A DNA stretch of 64,000 bases from Rutpela maculata (Eukaryota; Arthropoda; Insecta; Coleoptera; Cerambycidae). Where the stretch lies: positions 32,004,234 to 32,068,233 of the forward strand of contig OW386293.2 in the NCBI GenBank assembly GCA_936432065.2, read 5' to 3'. The position numbers were made by a program, and so were the translations under genes. Of the stretch, positions 34,861 to 47,184 are shown piece by piece; position 1 is the first letter of the stretch; every line of letters begins with the position of its first letter. The notes below the pieces were generated by a model. It ran no database searches. It was given only the letters and a program-made list of their open reading frames with translations, and had not been told where the DNA came from.

Positions 34861-36318
34861 CAGGGTTGGTAGCAAATAGAAATTTTGAAATTCCCCGACT
34901 TTTACAGGTTTTCCAGGCACTTTTTCTAAAACTCCAGTACTCAGTACCAAGAATGCATTTCCGTTAGATGAGAAAAACCATATCTTAAAAAATACTTTAT
35001 TTAAATAAGACATTATTCAAAATATACTAAACTTGAACATTACTATTGGACAATAATAGTATTAACTAACTAAACTTTCAAAACAATAACGAAAATAAAT
35101 AAAAATTCATTTGTGGCGAAGCCAAAAAACACGAAATAAAGAGATGAATGTAAGATAAAAGATAAAACAACTATATAAAAGGTATTGTAAAAGGTAAAAC
35201 ATTCACATTTTGGCTTTGGTTTTTATGATCGCAATTTCTTTATTAATCAACTCATTCATTTTGTTAGCCTCTTCATCCACTCTTCTCTTCTTCTTTTCCA
35301 ATTCTTTTAGTTTAATAGAGCTTACCCTTTTCCTATTTTTTTTTTCCTCTGCAGATTGGAGTAACTGTTTTTTTTTTTTTCAATTCATCTTTATATCTTG
35401 CATAGGAATTTCGAAAATAATGAATCATTTTTTTTGTTAATATCTACTCCTTCTATTCCTCCATGATAAAGTAGTGCATCATAAACCGTTCTCTGTCCAA
35501 CTAAAGATGTTTCTAGAAGGTTTTCTACTAAATATTGACTATTGACAGAAAACCCGGTAATTCTTTAGGAAACGGCCCTCTGGAATTTCTCCAAATTTTT
35601 TGCATAGATGTGTTCACAGACTTTATAGTAATCGTTTCTGATAGTTGAAATGTTGTGCTTATTTTGGAAAATTACCCTCTAAAATAGAGGTAGTTCCAAT
35701 GAAAGAAAATGTTCCTTGCCCTTCTTGCAAGCAAGACACAAAACCACGTCAAATACTACTTCCGGAATTTCGCATTTTTTTTTTAAACTACCCCTATTTT
35801 AGGGGGTAATTTTCCAAAATAAGCACAACGATTACTATAACGTCTGTGAACACATCTATGCAAAAAATTTGGAGAAATTCCAGAGGGCTATATCCTAAAG
35901 AATTACCGAAACCCTCTTTCCACAGTTGCATTTCCATGGGATAAAGACATTACAAGTTTAATAAAATTTACAAACACCTCTGGTGCATCATGCTGTTGGC
36001 GTAATGATATCCGCATTGATGCCATCTCTGTCACTCAAAAATAGTGTTACACTTCTTGTGCAAAGGAAAGGACTTAATGTAATAAACAGCAATGATACTG
36101 AACATAGCACGTTTACATGTAGGTCTCGCAACGAATTAATAGAACAGAGGACAACGTTTATATAGCACAACTGGACCGGACCACTCTTAAAAATGTTGTC
36201 AAGTGGAATTTTCCCTGACTCTGTACCAAATTCCCTGACTTTTCCCTGATTCCAGAAAAAAATTCAAATTCCTTGACTTTTCCAGGTTTTCCAGGTTTCC
36301 CAGAAACTAACAACCCTG
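34861..36318. mobile_element. hAT element with internal palindrome
   Basis: Termini CAGGGTTGGTAG and CTAACAACCCTG are flanked by perfect 8 bp repeats GCAGATAG (34853-34860, 36319-36326). Subterminal GACTTTTCCAGGTTTTCCAG-like motifs occur at both ends. A second palindrome, about 35555-35920, is nested inside. On the minus strand, 35428-35210 reads as a Lys/Glu-rich coiled coil broken in a 13-base A run. No hAT catalytic domain remains. Confidence 0.85.
35210..35428 (-). pseudogene. Coiled-coil remnant inside the hAT element
   Basis: Read on the minus strand from 35428, the sequence encodes about 70 residues rich in Lys, Glu and Arg (for example SIKLKELEKKKRRVDEEAN), a probable coiled coil. 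A 13-base A tract shifts the frame near its start, whereas 12 bases would keep it open. Such charged C-terminal helices occur in accessory proteins of some insect hAT elements, but this identity is inference. The plus-strand open frame over the same bases is its Phe/Leu/Ser-rich complement and is not a gene. Confidence 0.35.
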
Positions 36319-36497
36319 GCAGATAGCAATACCAAGAAGCCCTTATCAAGGCTATGGAGTCTGATACTAAAGACAAAGATGGATAAGGAGCTCTAAGTAA
36401 AATTAGACAAGGAGTGCCACAATAGACCCATGGGGGGTCGCGGTGGTCAAGGCCAATCAGCCAGCTCTTTTTTCAAATCTAATCTAATCTAAAATAG

Positions 36498-37367
36498 GAA
36501 AAAAGGAGGAGGCTCACTAAGGCCTGTTTTCGTCCAATACACTTTTTGAGAAAAATTCTTGAAAGTAAGTTTTTTGAACTTCTTGGTCAAAAATAAATTA
36601 TTTCCAGGTGAAACGGGAAGATCTTGTACAGTTAGATGGTATGCGATTAAATAAATAAATAAAAGCACAAAATCCTCGCATTAATGAAATATATCACGCT
36701 ACAAAATCTACACACACATTTATGATATTCCAATTATTTGACTTTTCCCGTTTGTAACGAGTTATGAGTGTGATAAATACGAGATAACTGACAAACCACC
36801 AACTTCCTACACCAGCACGCTGTTTACAACGCCCACAACACGCTTTGCCTTAGTCGATACCCGGTAAGTATAAATTCAAATTTCACGGTACGATTACCAT
36901 AAATTATTAGGTAGATTCCTATCCTACCCTTCCGCGATAGTCTTGTAAATTGACGATCTCTCAGCAACCGCAAAGCACGGCTATAAAGAGATGTATATTA
37001 CTCGGTAATAGTTGTTTAGAGTTTGATGCTTGTCACTGAGGCGCTAATGGAAATAGAATTTCCTACACAAGCTAAAAATTCACTGTCCAAAACAAAGGAA
37101 AGAAAAACTGAAACAAAATTCAAAGTGTAACCGAAATTAATTATGGATTATATACAATTAAAGTAACAGAATAATCTACAAGTCGTTTGAATTACAAATA
37201 AAATATATATACTTTGGAAGTTTTTTTGAAAAATGGGTTTAGATTGTGTCTAAGTATTAATCATTATCTTATTATATTTAGTAAGTTTGTTTTCTCCATT
37301 TTCTTTTAATTTAATTTTAAATTGTCGGTAGGAAAAGGAAAATATTGCTGTACTCGGCATCAATCTA
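36498..37367. other. No recognisable feature
   Basis: Intronic AT-rich sequence between the LINE tail and the next hAT element. Nothing supportable. Confidence 0.4.
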
Positions 37368-38589
37368 CAGCGGCGGATCCAGAAAACAATGACAGGGGGG
37401 AGGGGCACAACCAAGTGAAATTCGGTATTTTTCAACGTTAAAAGTTCTAAAATTAAAAGTCAGAAATTTGATTTGCAAAAACAGTTTATTGGAAAAATGG
37501 AACGAATTTTCGTTTTTTTTTTATGCAATTTCAACAAATATTTAAACATTCAACCTGGTAATAAGTAGAAATAATTTTGTGTGAGTACACACGTATACAG
37601 GGTGATTTACCACGACATGCGGAAAATAAAATTGTGTACTAGTCTTCTATGTGGGAAAGTATGATCCGAGGTAATGTAGTAATTTTTGTTGCATTGAATC
37701 TTGCGCTTTTACGCTACTGTTATTTGTGTGAGGTCAGTAATAGAGCAGTGAACTTACTTGGGAAAGAACATATTGGAGATGTTTACATTTCCTTAATTGG
37801 CGTAAAAAGTTAAGCTGGCACGTGCGGTCAGTACCGCGTTTCTTGCTTTCGGTCGAGCAAAAGACACCGCGACAGGTACAAAAGTACCGCGGAAGTTTGG
37901 TGTTTTTGTGTTATCGACGGGTTTATAGTTGACAGCAGATTTAACAGGCACTCAAAAAATGTCGGCGCCTTTGAGCCATCAAACATGCCCCATCGCAAAG
38001 CCAAAGATGCCGATATTTTTTGAGTGCCTGTTAAATCTGCGGTTTACTATAAGTAAATATCTTTTATATCTACTTGTTGTAGAGTTCACTGGCATTGAGT
38101 TAATGTCCTTCCGGCTTATTCTGCTATTTTTGAAGTATGAATAAAACCAAAAAGTCACTTCTACCCTCTCCAGCTTTGCTGTTAGTCCGAAGTCTGATAA
38201 AGGGGGAGGGGAAGTGATGTGGTTGGAACGCATTACGTCAGATTGGTTAAAGCCATAGGCGGCGCATTCCTACAAAAAAAATAAGGTAATTTTTTTTTTG
38301 GTCATATTTCTTTTTATTTTTCATTCTTTTAACTCCTTTCGGTGCGGACAAGCTGCTGATAAATTTTCCGCCGTATATATATTAGAGTAACAGTTAATAT
38401 TGCTGTACTGAATGTACTCTCAATTTAATAGAAAACATATATTTTCTAAAGTTAAATGCAGAAACACTATGGGCCATATGGCAGTGCTATCTACGAATGA
38501 ACTTATCTAAACCATTTCTTTTTGCCAAAATAAACATATTGGGGGGAGGGACGTGCCCCTGTGCCCCCCCTGGATCCGCCGCGCCACTG
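37368..38589. mobile_element. hAT-like non-autonomous element
   Basis: Termini CAGCGGCGGATCCAG and CTGGATCCGCCGCGCCACTG are flanked by (T/G)CAATCTA, 7 of 8 bases matching. A G-rich stretch lies inside each end. Within it, CAGATTTAACAGGCACTCAA at about 37935 is repeated inverted at about 38020-38042. No transposase. Confidence 0.7.
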
Positions 38590-38688
38590 GCAATCTATCT
38601 CATTTATTTGACGAAAGATGAAGTTGGAATTCGATTATGTTCTCTTATTCTGTCTATAGTCCAATAAAGATAACATTTTTAAAAAAAA

Positions 38689-39156
38689 AATTATCTCGGC
38701 AAGCTGATTTTTTCAGGGTCGATGGATGGGTGTCTCCCGACCAAAAAGTCACAGTCCACACCTCTTGTAGGGGTGGTTTCTTATTTTTGTTTTTTTGATT
38801 TTTTTTTTTTGTTGGAGACTCAGGAGACAGTTCTCAATCAACCCTGCAGTAACCGGCTATTCAGCCTTTTGTTTTTATGTTTCCTGAACCATAGTAAATA
38901 AATATGGTGAATGTTTTCCCATATAATGGGCGCTGGACCGTCAAAAATCAAAGTTACAAAAAAATTTTATTAGGCAAAGTTGTAGAGAATATTACTATGT
39001 ACAAGCTGGAAAAAGAAAATTTAAAAAAAAAACAAAAAATAAGAAACCACCCCTATTGCAACACCCTACAAGGGGTGTGGACTGTGACTTTTTGGTCGGG
39101 TACTCGGGAGACACCCCTCCATCGACCCTGAAAAAATCAGCTTGCCGGGAATTATT
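38689..39156. mobile_element. Palindromic foldback, about 470 bp
   Basis: TTATCTCGGCAAGCTGATTT at the left and its complement at the right, with AAAAAGTCACAGTCCACACC and AGGGGTGG boxes mirrored. The centre is near 38910. Noncoding. Confidence 0.7.
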
Positions 39157-40511
39157 TGTGAGCACCCCCTATAGAGAAGGTCGACTTTTACTGTACTACT
39201 AAGGCATGTAGTATATTTAGGACCATAAAAACTATGATATTTAGAATTCATAGTCTGATCACAGTGGTCTTCAAGCTGCAGAAAGTTTGACCAAAATGAA
39301 TCACAAAACGGGTTTCACTGAATGTTTTAGCATATCTGTAGGGTAAAAAAATGCAAACTGGAAAATCCTAGCTGCCCCTTCGCGAGATATTCAATTTCTA
39401 ATTACACTGCCCCACAAAAAAAAAAGTAGACCAGTGAATCCGTGTGTACTTTAACCCGCTGAATCTGAATCCGAAGTCAGAATTTTCAAATTGGCACGTT
39501 TTTCATTCCCAACCCAAAAAAACACCCTTAAATTAAAAAAAAAGTGCTCTGTCCGACGGATCAGACCCATGTATCCTTATGTATTTTAACCCACTGAATT
39601 CGAATTCGAAGTCAGAATTCTTCTAATATAAATATGTACATATTCACTGAAATATTTCGAAGAAATCATTATACGTAGATTCCCAATGCTAACTGAGGTA
39701 GAAAGCGATTCAAAAAGCGAAAATTAAGATAATTAATAAGGTTATGTACTGTATATATCATTGGATATTTATTACTCCCCATATACACGTCAAGCTTAGC
39801 TTAAATCTTAATCAAAAACAGAACTTGAAATTAAATTTTAGATTTTCTAAAATAAATGAGTTAGAAAGATGCCATACAGTGTGTTTCATATGAAATGGTG
39901 CAATATGAATTTTTACTTTTGGGGATACATGAAATCTTTCTTGTATAAAATGTCTGTTTACTAGCACCGAGTTGTGGATAAAAATTAACGAAGTTGCCAA
40001 CAGTATTAAAAATAATCTTTCTTCTATGATAAACAGACTGTTAGTAAATGATGAAGAAAATAAATGGTGGTTATTTGAACATCTAGTAAAGTAATTTGTA
40101 TAATTAGAAGCTTTTAATTTGAGGTTTTATTATTTTTGTATGAAATACAAAGTTGATACGGTTCTGTTGTTCGCGTATAATTTGAATTTGAATTGGAAAT
40201 CAAAAAAAGTCTGTCAAATTAGTCGGAAATCTCTAGTTTTTCAAAAGGCGCTTCTAAAATGCCAAACCCAAGACTCGAATATATAGTTTTGGAAAAATAT
40301 GTACGTTATCTGAAAAGCTCTTGCGTGTCTAAATATAGACAATGCATTTTTTCCGCGATTGCAAAAAAGAGTAAAACATTTTTGTTTTTGTATTGAAAAT
40401 TGATTAATATTTTTTGTTTACATATACGACTTTATTTTTAGCCTGCCAAAATTAATATTAATAAATACTACAGAAACTGTTTAAACAAAGCGTATCCGAA
40501 AAGTGCACCGT
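39157..40511. other. Intron segment with two diverged direct repeats
   Basis: About 39432-39492 and 39565-39625 repeat a block with ATGTATTTTAACCC and TCGAAGTCAGAATT. The first begins after CTGCCCCACAAAAAAAAA, similar to the CACAGGCCCACAAAA termini elsewhere, so this may be a damaged member of that family. The remainder shows nothing. Confidence 0.4.
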
Positions 40512-40971
40512 AAAGGACCCCGCACACCATGTAGGGGGATTTCTGCCTCCAGTCAAATTTAATCTAACCCACGTAAAAATGTTCTTTTGAACCCCCTGAA
40601 CAAATGTTCAAATGCAGTCAGGTCCGCAAAGGTCTTCGTTTCGAGATATGGAGCCCTAAAGATCGTTCCAAATACGTTTTAAAATTGAAAAAATTAAATT
40701 AAAGTTGGCTTTGATTTTATGGAAATTCAGAACTGCATAATTAATTCTTGAATAACACCATATTTCTTACTCGTGTTAATGACACCGTGGGTCTTCAAGG
40801 GCTCCGCTGCAGTTTTTTCAATTCAAGATAAAATTGTGATACTTTTTTTTTAAATAAAAAACTTCTGTTAAAATCGTTTTTATTTTAGTTCTAGCCCTTG
40901 AGATACGGCCAAAATCGAGAGCGATTCGGCGCGGTTCGCATTTTTTCAAAGATACAATGTATTTCTGATTT

Positions 40972-41370
40972 TTATGCAACTGGAAGTTCAAGTGCCTGTG
41001 GTGGTCTATGTCCAGCGTCAATAATATTATCTAAAAGCAACGTATTTGGATATTTGACCAGTTCTTGATGCCTTGAATAACCCAAGAACCATAACACGGC
41101 CGTTACGTGTGCGCACATACCAATTGTTCTCGCACCTGTTTTGCAAGTGCAATAATATGCCAGGATTTTTTCTTGATCTGGAATGACTTGATCATTTTTT
41201 TGATTGAATGAGTAAGCAACCCACAGTTGGTATTTTGAATCACGTCGAAACCGCGAATATACTCGAACTCTCATAAAACCTTCTTCTTCTATGAGTTCAT
41301 CAAACTGAAATTCTTCTGTGCCGTCTCTTTATAATTTATCTTGAACATAAGCAGGTGCCAGATTCACTTA
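40972..41370 (-). pseudogene. SWIM-type zinc finger protein segment
   Basis: On the minus strand the open frame 41274-40972 contains YYCTCKTGARTIGMCAHV, a Cys-X-Cys...Cys-X-His SWIM finger, followed by AVLWFLGYSRH. Sequence upstream to about 41370 continues the same protein (APAYVQD, EEEGFMRVRVYSRF) across one in-frame stop near 41335. It lies just after the transposase and points the same way. It is either the C-terminal part of the same polyprotein or a second transposon gene; the role is likely DNA or protein binding in transposition. The in-frame stop argues that it is decayed. Confidence 0.65.
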
Positions 41371-41441
41371 GTACACTCCAACCGTCAACTCTCGCAGAAA
41401 TTCCAAACTCAGAATCGGAAAAAAAGGAGCGTGGTTCTCGT

Positions 41442-42987
41442 TCAATTTTCGCGTCTTACATTTCTATACATTGGATCTTCCTCAATCCTTGCTTGCATAA
41501 CATTAGGTTCTTCTGCTTTTCTTAGAATCTCTCGTGCGAGGTAGGGATTTGCTCCCTCCATGTATATTTTTGCCTTGTATGCATTTATAATTGCTGCAGA
41601 AATTCTGTAGAAGTCGCGTATGTTTACTACATGAGTGATCGACATGACTTTGTCTAGAAACTTAAAAATTGACTTCATGAGTCCATTTCTCGATTCTACG
41701 ATCCAACGAGTTTTCGTAATAACCCGCGCTTCGTTTGCATCTTCAGTGGAAAGTTGTTTCTCTCTACGTCCTAGAGTCGGTGGAATCCTGTAGGAATATC
41801 CGAGATCTCGTAGTTGCTCCTTTATATCGTCATAACCTCGATCAGCGATAATGGTATCTCCCTCTTCAGCCCATTCATTTAATGCATCAAGTTTATTTTG
41901 CAGTATTGAAGCATCATTATTTCTCGAGTCGCCTGAAATAAGGACCATGGATATACAATATATAACCATTTGGAGCAACCAGAAGAGCAGGCTTTTCAAG
42001 ATGACGATGTTTGTGAACCAAAAATGTTTGCCTCAACCCTCTAAAATTGCTGGTTTTGTTAAGATATACATATGTCCCATCAACGTATATTATTGCGATG
42101 CGATTTTCCGGATTTTCATTACAAAATGCATTTGCAAAGTCGGTAACATGTCGATCGATGTATTCTTCTCTAGTCAATGCAGTAAGACCAACATTTAAAG
42201 AAACAAAACGCGTCATCAAGGATTTCCGTGTTTTTTGAATTGACATACTCACTGCTTGACGCGCAGAATACTTAAACATGACCCTCAAAAACTCATCTGA
42301 CAAACCTTGACGAAGTTTGCACAGAAACATAATCAAATCTTTTTTTCTTACGATGCGATGCTTATTTCTAAGAGGTTCTGTCACAGGATCGCAATAGGTA
42401 AACAAATCCCTAAATTGCTCTCGAGTTATGCCACACAAAACGTTAAAATCTTCCTCGGTAAATGAATTTTCATCGTTGTAATCTTGTTGGTTTTCTAAAA
42501 GCGATTCTCTAAGAGATTGTAGAAGTTCAGATAATTCATTAGCTTGGAATTTATAAGGTCTATTAAAGAAAGTTATTCCATCCAATAATAATCGCGGTAC
42601 GAAGTCGTTGTCGTTAATGTGCGCGACCCATGTTCTAGCGGTATCGGGAACAAAAATATTTTTCAAAACAAAAATTTTTGCTCTAAATTCCAAGGATAAA
42701 AGTTGGGTATAATCATCACCACCGCAAAATATACAAGGGTGATTACGCGCTTGCCTTAAGACGTTGAGGTATGGACAATTTGGATCTTGGGCAATAGTAT
42801 CTATCTCTTCCAAAATGGAAATATTGCAATTAACACAAATCCGATCGTCTTCCTGAATATCTTCTGGCGGCCGCCTAAAATTACTTCTTCGAACAGCGAT
42901 TTCTCGTCTATTTTCATTCATATTTATAAGACGTGGCATGAACCGAGGTGGATGTCTCTCATCGCAAACATTTATCCTATTCGCCAT
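41442..42987 (-). pseudogene. DDE transposase, one frameshift
   Basis: The first segment, 42987-41917, starts MANRINVCDERHPP and has a Cys-X2-Cys pair (CVNCN), a second Cys pair (CIFCGG), and then a helical block before the first catalytic Asp in IYVDGTYVYL and IHGPYF. The second segment, read from about 41945 to 41442, begins SGDSRNND, carries the second Asp in IIADRGYDD and the Glu in TRWIVESRNG, and ends in a helical tail. The two frames overlap at 41917-41999, so a single base shift near 41940 separates the halves of one protein of about 500 residues. All three catalytic residues survive. It would cut and insert the 40512-43776 ends. Confidence 0.8.
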
Positions 42988-43776
42988 GATTCTGAAAGAA
43001 AGCCGTGTTAACTGTCATTTATTATGGTCTACTGGGAGCAACTACGCGATTCTTTTTATGCGAAATGAAAAGTTCTGTGACTCAAAATCTTATGATGAAT
43101 TATTGTACTCCGAGCTTCCTAGAATTAGAATTGTTCTTTTCTTATCTGAACTTTCAGAGTGTATCATGTTTTTTTATTTTAAATGCCCATTAAATGGGCA
43201 ATTTAATCAGGTTCTTTGATTTTTATTTGAACTATGATTATGAAATTTTCTGTGGTAATCTTACCTAAACAATTTCGATCAGTAATTCGTGTCCACGTAC
43301 TCAAAAAATGCCGATATTTTTAAAAAAATAACACACGTTCTTGGATAGTAAGAAATTCAATAAATCAAAACAATGTCATTATTGACAAGTGAAAAATAAA
43401 TAAAAAAGTGTGAAATAAAACTTAATATTTCGTTGTTTTACTTTTGATTTCTATGGAAACAGCAATAGAATTTAGTCATTAAGACAAGGTAACTTTGGGC
43501 TATTTTGGATTTGGAACGATCTTTAGGGCTCCATATCTCGAAACGATGACCTTTTCGGACCTGGCTGCATTTGAAAATTTGTTCAGGGGCTTCAAAAGAA
43601 CATTTTTACGTAGGTTAGATTAAATTTGACTGGAGGCAGAAATCCCCCTATATGGCCTTTTCGGACCTGGCTGCATTTGAAAATTTGTTCAGGGGCTTCA
43701 AAAGAACATTTTTACGTAGGTTAGATTAAATTTGACTGGAGGCAGAAATCCCCCTATATGGTGTGCGGGGTCCTTT

Positions 43777-44175
43777 CAGCACCAAAACATTTTTAAAAAT
43801 ATTAGATATATATATACTTCTATAATATGAAACTTCCAGAAAAGATTGAGCAATTTTTGGTAAAATAATTATCTCTATTGCTTTATTGCTATAAAAAAGG
43901 ATTATTTTTGTACAGCGCTTCGTTGTTTTCCTATACCGTTTTGAGTTTATAAGTGCACGTCTCGTAAGCTCTGGCCGATCAGTCACATGGTACCACAATA
44001 TAATGTGATTGCAAAACATTTACAATAAGTTCTTATTATGCTTATTAACTATACGTAAATATTATCAATTATTATCATTTGTTATCGTGGAAAAAAAAAT
44101 AGAAAGGACAACGGTGACATTATATTCTCCGAGTAGTATATGTCTTGACGAGTAATAGAAAACTGTTCTTTGGAA
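43777..44175. other. No recognisable feature
   Basis: AT-rich intronic sequence between the transposon and the hairpin element. Nothing found. Confidence 0.4.
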
Positions 44176-44636
44176 TAGTAGATTATTCAGTGAGCGTATA
44201 ATGATGGCTATTACTCGCGGGGGTGATGTTTACGGCACGAGACGAAGGCGTGTCCTAAATCATCCGAGTGTGTAATAGCCATTATACGCGAACTGAATAC
44301 TATAATTTATCCACGACTATCGCATATTTTAACTGTTTGAATCGTTTAAAACTGAAAAAATAAAGTTCATTCACAGTAAAACATTGACGTGTTAAACGTC
44401 AAACACGAAAATATGCACGAAAACATGGAAAAATGGATTCGCCGTTTCCTTATGAAAATTGCTAGTTCCTGATTGGTCAAAGGTGCGTTAGAATGAAAAC
44501 AACTAGTTCCTGGTTGGTTAAATATGTGTTAGAATCAGATTATGTTCATTATACGTTTGGTTGGAATAATGACTATCATTATTTGACAATTGTTAAATGT
44601 AGAATGCAATGATTATACGATGGTCGTAGATAAACA
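44176..44636. mobile_element. Hairpin-plus-core element, copy 3
   Basis: The hairpin 44176-44304 (TAGTAGATTATTCAGTGAGC ... GAACTGAATACTATA; ATGATGGCTATTAC mirrored) has a GC-rich apex with CACGAGACG. The core, 44305-44636, has TIRs TTTATCCACGACTATCG and CGATGGTCGTAGATAAA. Confidence 0.6.
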
Positions 44637-45427
44637 TATTCTTATTCAATACATACCACAATATGTGGTTTTGAGCGCTAACACGTTTAAATTCGCACGC
44701 AACGTCGACACTACTACGACTCCCGCGGAAACGATTTTGTTTTTTATACATTGAAGCGCTTGATGAAACAATATAAATTAACCATTATTTAAAAACTTAA
44801 ATGCTTAACAATGAAATGAGGTATAGTTTATCTTGTTTCATCGAGCGCATCTAACTGAAATGTACATTAAAAGTTCGGAAAAAGGTCAAAAATTACTAAA
44901 AAAACTGCAAACATGCCTACTTTGAAATGATATTACTATGACCTACTGTTGTTTTTCAAATGTAAAACAATATAGAAACATAAAGATCATATGTTCAACT
45001 ATAAATAAATAACGCTTAATGACTTTAAGGAGAACTTTTCTTTTTTATGAAATTAGTGGGCGAAAATTATATAGCTTATCTACCCTTGTCCTTTAAAGAT
45101 AATTGTGAAAATTTTTATTTTATAACCTAAATATTGATCAGTTATAGAAAACCACGTGCAACTACATGAATATAATTTTTCTTCTTGTTAATGAAAAATA
45201 GCAATAGATACGGTATCTGCCAAAAAGTCTGCCCCATATGGGAAACTCCGTTGTTATTGACTTCCTGAAAAATTTTGTTTTTAATAAAAGTTAGTGCATG
45301 TTCTCAAACGAAACAGGGGCTGCACAAATGTGTGTTAGCCCTGGCGCTTAGGTTAGAAAATTAATTTGTTTGAAATTGCCTCAAGAGTAAAGTACCTTTA
45401 TTTTTGAAGATATCGAAAAATGTTATT
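44637..45427. other. No recognisable feature
   Basis: AT-rich intronic sequence with no frame or repeat that I can support. Confidence 0.4.
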
Positions 45428-46048
45428 TAAAGAAGTTGCTTATAATGCGAAGTTCTATCCCATTATAAAATTTGGCTGTTCTATTTTACAAATAAAATTT
45501 TCCACTTTTTACGCATAATTCCTGAACTATATTTTTAAATATTTTTCTGTTATTAGTAATTCTATCTATTTAATAGTTTTAGCCTAAGTAATGGACTTTG
45601 AAGAACCTTTAGCAGTATTTATTTGACCGAATAAATATTTTGGGAAAATGCTGAATTTTTGGTGCATATTTGTTCTCCTTTTTACAATGTTAACTTTTTG
45701 AAATTTTTTAATACGAATCGCTTAAAAAGTTTCATTTAGCGATGTGTATTAAAAAATTTCGAAAAAGTTAACATTAGAAAAAAGAGAACAACACTATGCA
45801 CCAAGAAATTCAGGATTTTCAAAAAATTTTCATTTGGTCAAAAAAATACTGCTAAAAGTTCTTCAAAGTGGATTTTAATTCATTACTTAGGATGAAACTA
45901 TTAAATAGAAAGAATTATTAATAACAGAAGAAGATTTAAAAATATAGTTCAGAAGTTATGCGTAAAAGAGTGGAAAATGTTTATTTTTATAACAGAAGAA
46001 CCAAATTCGATATCCAAATATAGCTTCGCATTATAAGCAATATCTTCC
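45428..46048. mobile_element. Foldback element, about 620 bp
   Basis: Arms of about 290 bp: TTGCTTATAATGCGAAG at the left and CTTCGCATTATAAGCAA at the right, with TTTCTGTTATTAGTAATTCT and GTTAACTTTTTCGAAATT-type boxes mirrored. The centre is near 45730. Noncoding. It abuts the LINE fragment. Confidence 0.7.
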
Positions 46049-46049
46049 G

Positions 46050-47184
46050 TTAGAGCAAGTAGGAACAGAGGAAGAGAGGTGATAATAGCCGGCGACCTCA
46101 ATGGCAGCGCCCCAGAATGGGGAATGGACCGGATGAATGGGAGGGGAAGGGTAATTAGCGAGTGGATAGCCACTGAAGACCTGCAAATACTGAACGAGGG
46201 AGCAGCTTATACGTTCGTAAGAGGGACCACTGGCTCCATCCCGGACCTTACTCTAGGCTCGGAAGGGGCAACCAGAAACACCAGCGGATGGAGAGTCCTA
46301 ACAGAGGAGGAGACATTAAGCGACCACCGCTATATTACATATGAGATTGGACAGAACCGCGCCACCCAGGTGGTAAAAGGCAGAGGGTGGAAGCTTGGTA
46401 GGCTGAACAAGGATACCTTCAAAAGAAATCTGGCTGGCTCCTTCCGAGGAGGAATGGTTGAAACGGAGGAGGCCCTCGCCGATGCGGTTACTAGAGCTTG
46501 CAACGAGTCAATGCCCAGGAAGGGAAGCAGAAATACCAGGAGGGAGGTCTATTGGTGGACGGAGGAGATCGCAGCCCTCAGAACGGAATGTATCGCGATT
46601 CGTCGGCAGGATATAAGGCAGAATAGGAGAGCAGGACTTGGGGAGAACCCATCTCTCCAGGAGTACCGGAACGCCAGAAAAAACCTTAGAGAGGCAATTA
46701 AAAGATCAAAGAGAGAGAGGTGGAGGGAATTATGCGACACTGTGGATGGAGATGTCTGGGGAGATGGCTACAAGATAGCGACTCGACAGATCAGAAATCC
46801 CCCCCTGCCTTGCCGGCAGAGAAAGTGGCGGAAGTCGTGGCTGCCCTATTTCCACAAAGGGATATAGTCAGATGGAGAGCGGTAGAAGTGGATGTGGTCC
46901 CCCCACTCACGGAGGAGGAGCTGGAGGCAGTATGTGCCAGACTTAAAAGTGGAAAAGCTTCAGGTTTAGACGAGATTCCGCCTGAAATAGTCAAGCTAGT
47001 TGCAGAAGAATACCCGGGAGACATCTTAAGAGTAATGAATCGTGCCCTAGAGAGTGGGGATTTCCCGAGCAGATGGAGGAAGACCAGAGTCATCCTGATC
47101 CGGAAAGGGAACAAGCCGCCGGAGGACCCGTCACCCCACCGACCGCTATGTTTACTTGACGCGATGATGGATGAACTTTTATAG
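46050..47184 (+). pseudogene. R1-like LINE fragment: endonuclease and RT start
   Basis: On the plus strand the first frame, to 46867, opens with VIIAGDLNGSAPEWG (endonuclease Asp and Asn) and LSDHRYITYEI (the SDH catalytic motif), so it is the C-terminal half of an AP-like endonuclease, then a basic linker. After a frameshift near 46750-46810 the second frame, to 47184, has the reverse transcriptase N-terminus: LKSGKASGLDEIPPEIVK, then FPSRWRKTRVILIRKG and HRPLCLLD. It stops there, before the catalytic YADD region. The element is truncated at both ends and is inactive. The clade is inferred from motif wording. Confidence 0.8.

Larger units (their letters stand above)
32240..36497 (+). mobile_element. 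R1-like LINE 3' part, broken by two transposons
   Basis: The LINE is present as three blocks on the plus strand: 32240-32371 (pre-RNase H linker, open frame ending ...HPISAQTI), 34174-34860 (RNase H and Cys/His finger) and 36319-36497 (C-terminus, stop near 36396, 3' UTR and an ATCTA-type tail at about 36478-36493). A PIF/Harbinger element sits at the first junction and a hAT element at the second, both with target duplications. Its 5' part is absent. Confidence 0.75.
40512..43776 (-). mobile_element. DNA transposon with DDE transposase and SWIM protein
   Basis: TIRs of about 165 bp start AAAGGACCCCGCACACCAT. In the right TIR a 109 bp block is tandemly duplicated (43551-43659, 43660-43768). 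Genes lie on the minus strand: a two-frame transposase, then a SWIM zinc-finger frame. The architecture resembles the eukaryotic IS4EU/ISL2EU-type transposons, judged from motifs only. A repeat shared with 23.3 kb lies at about 43350-43475. Confidence 0.75.
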
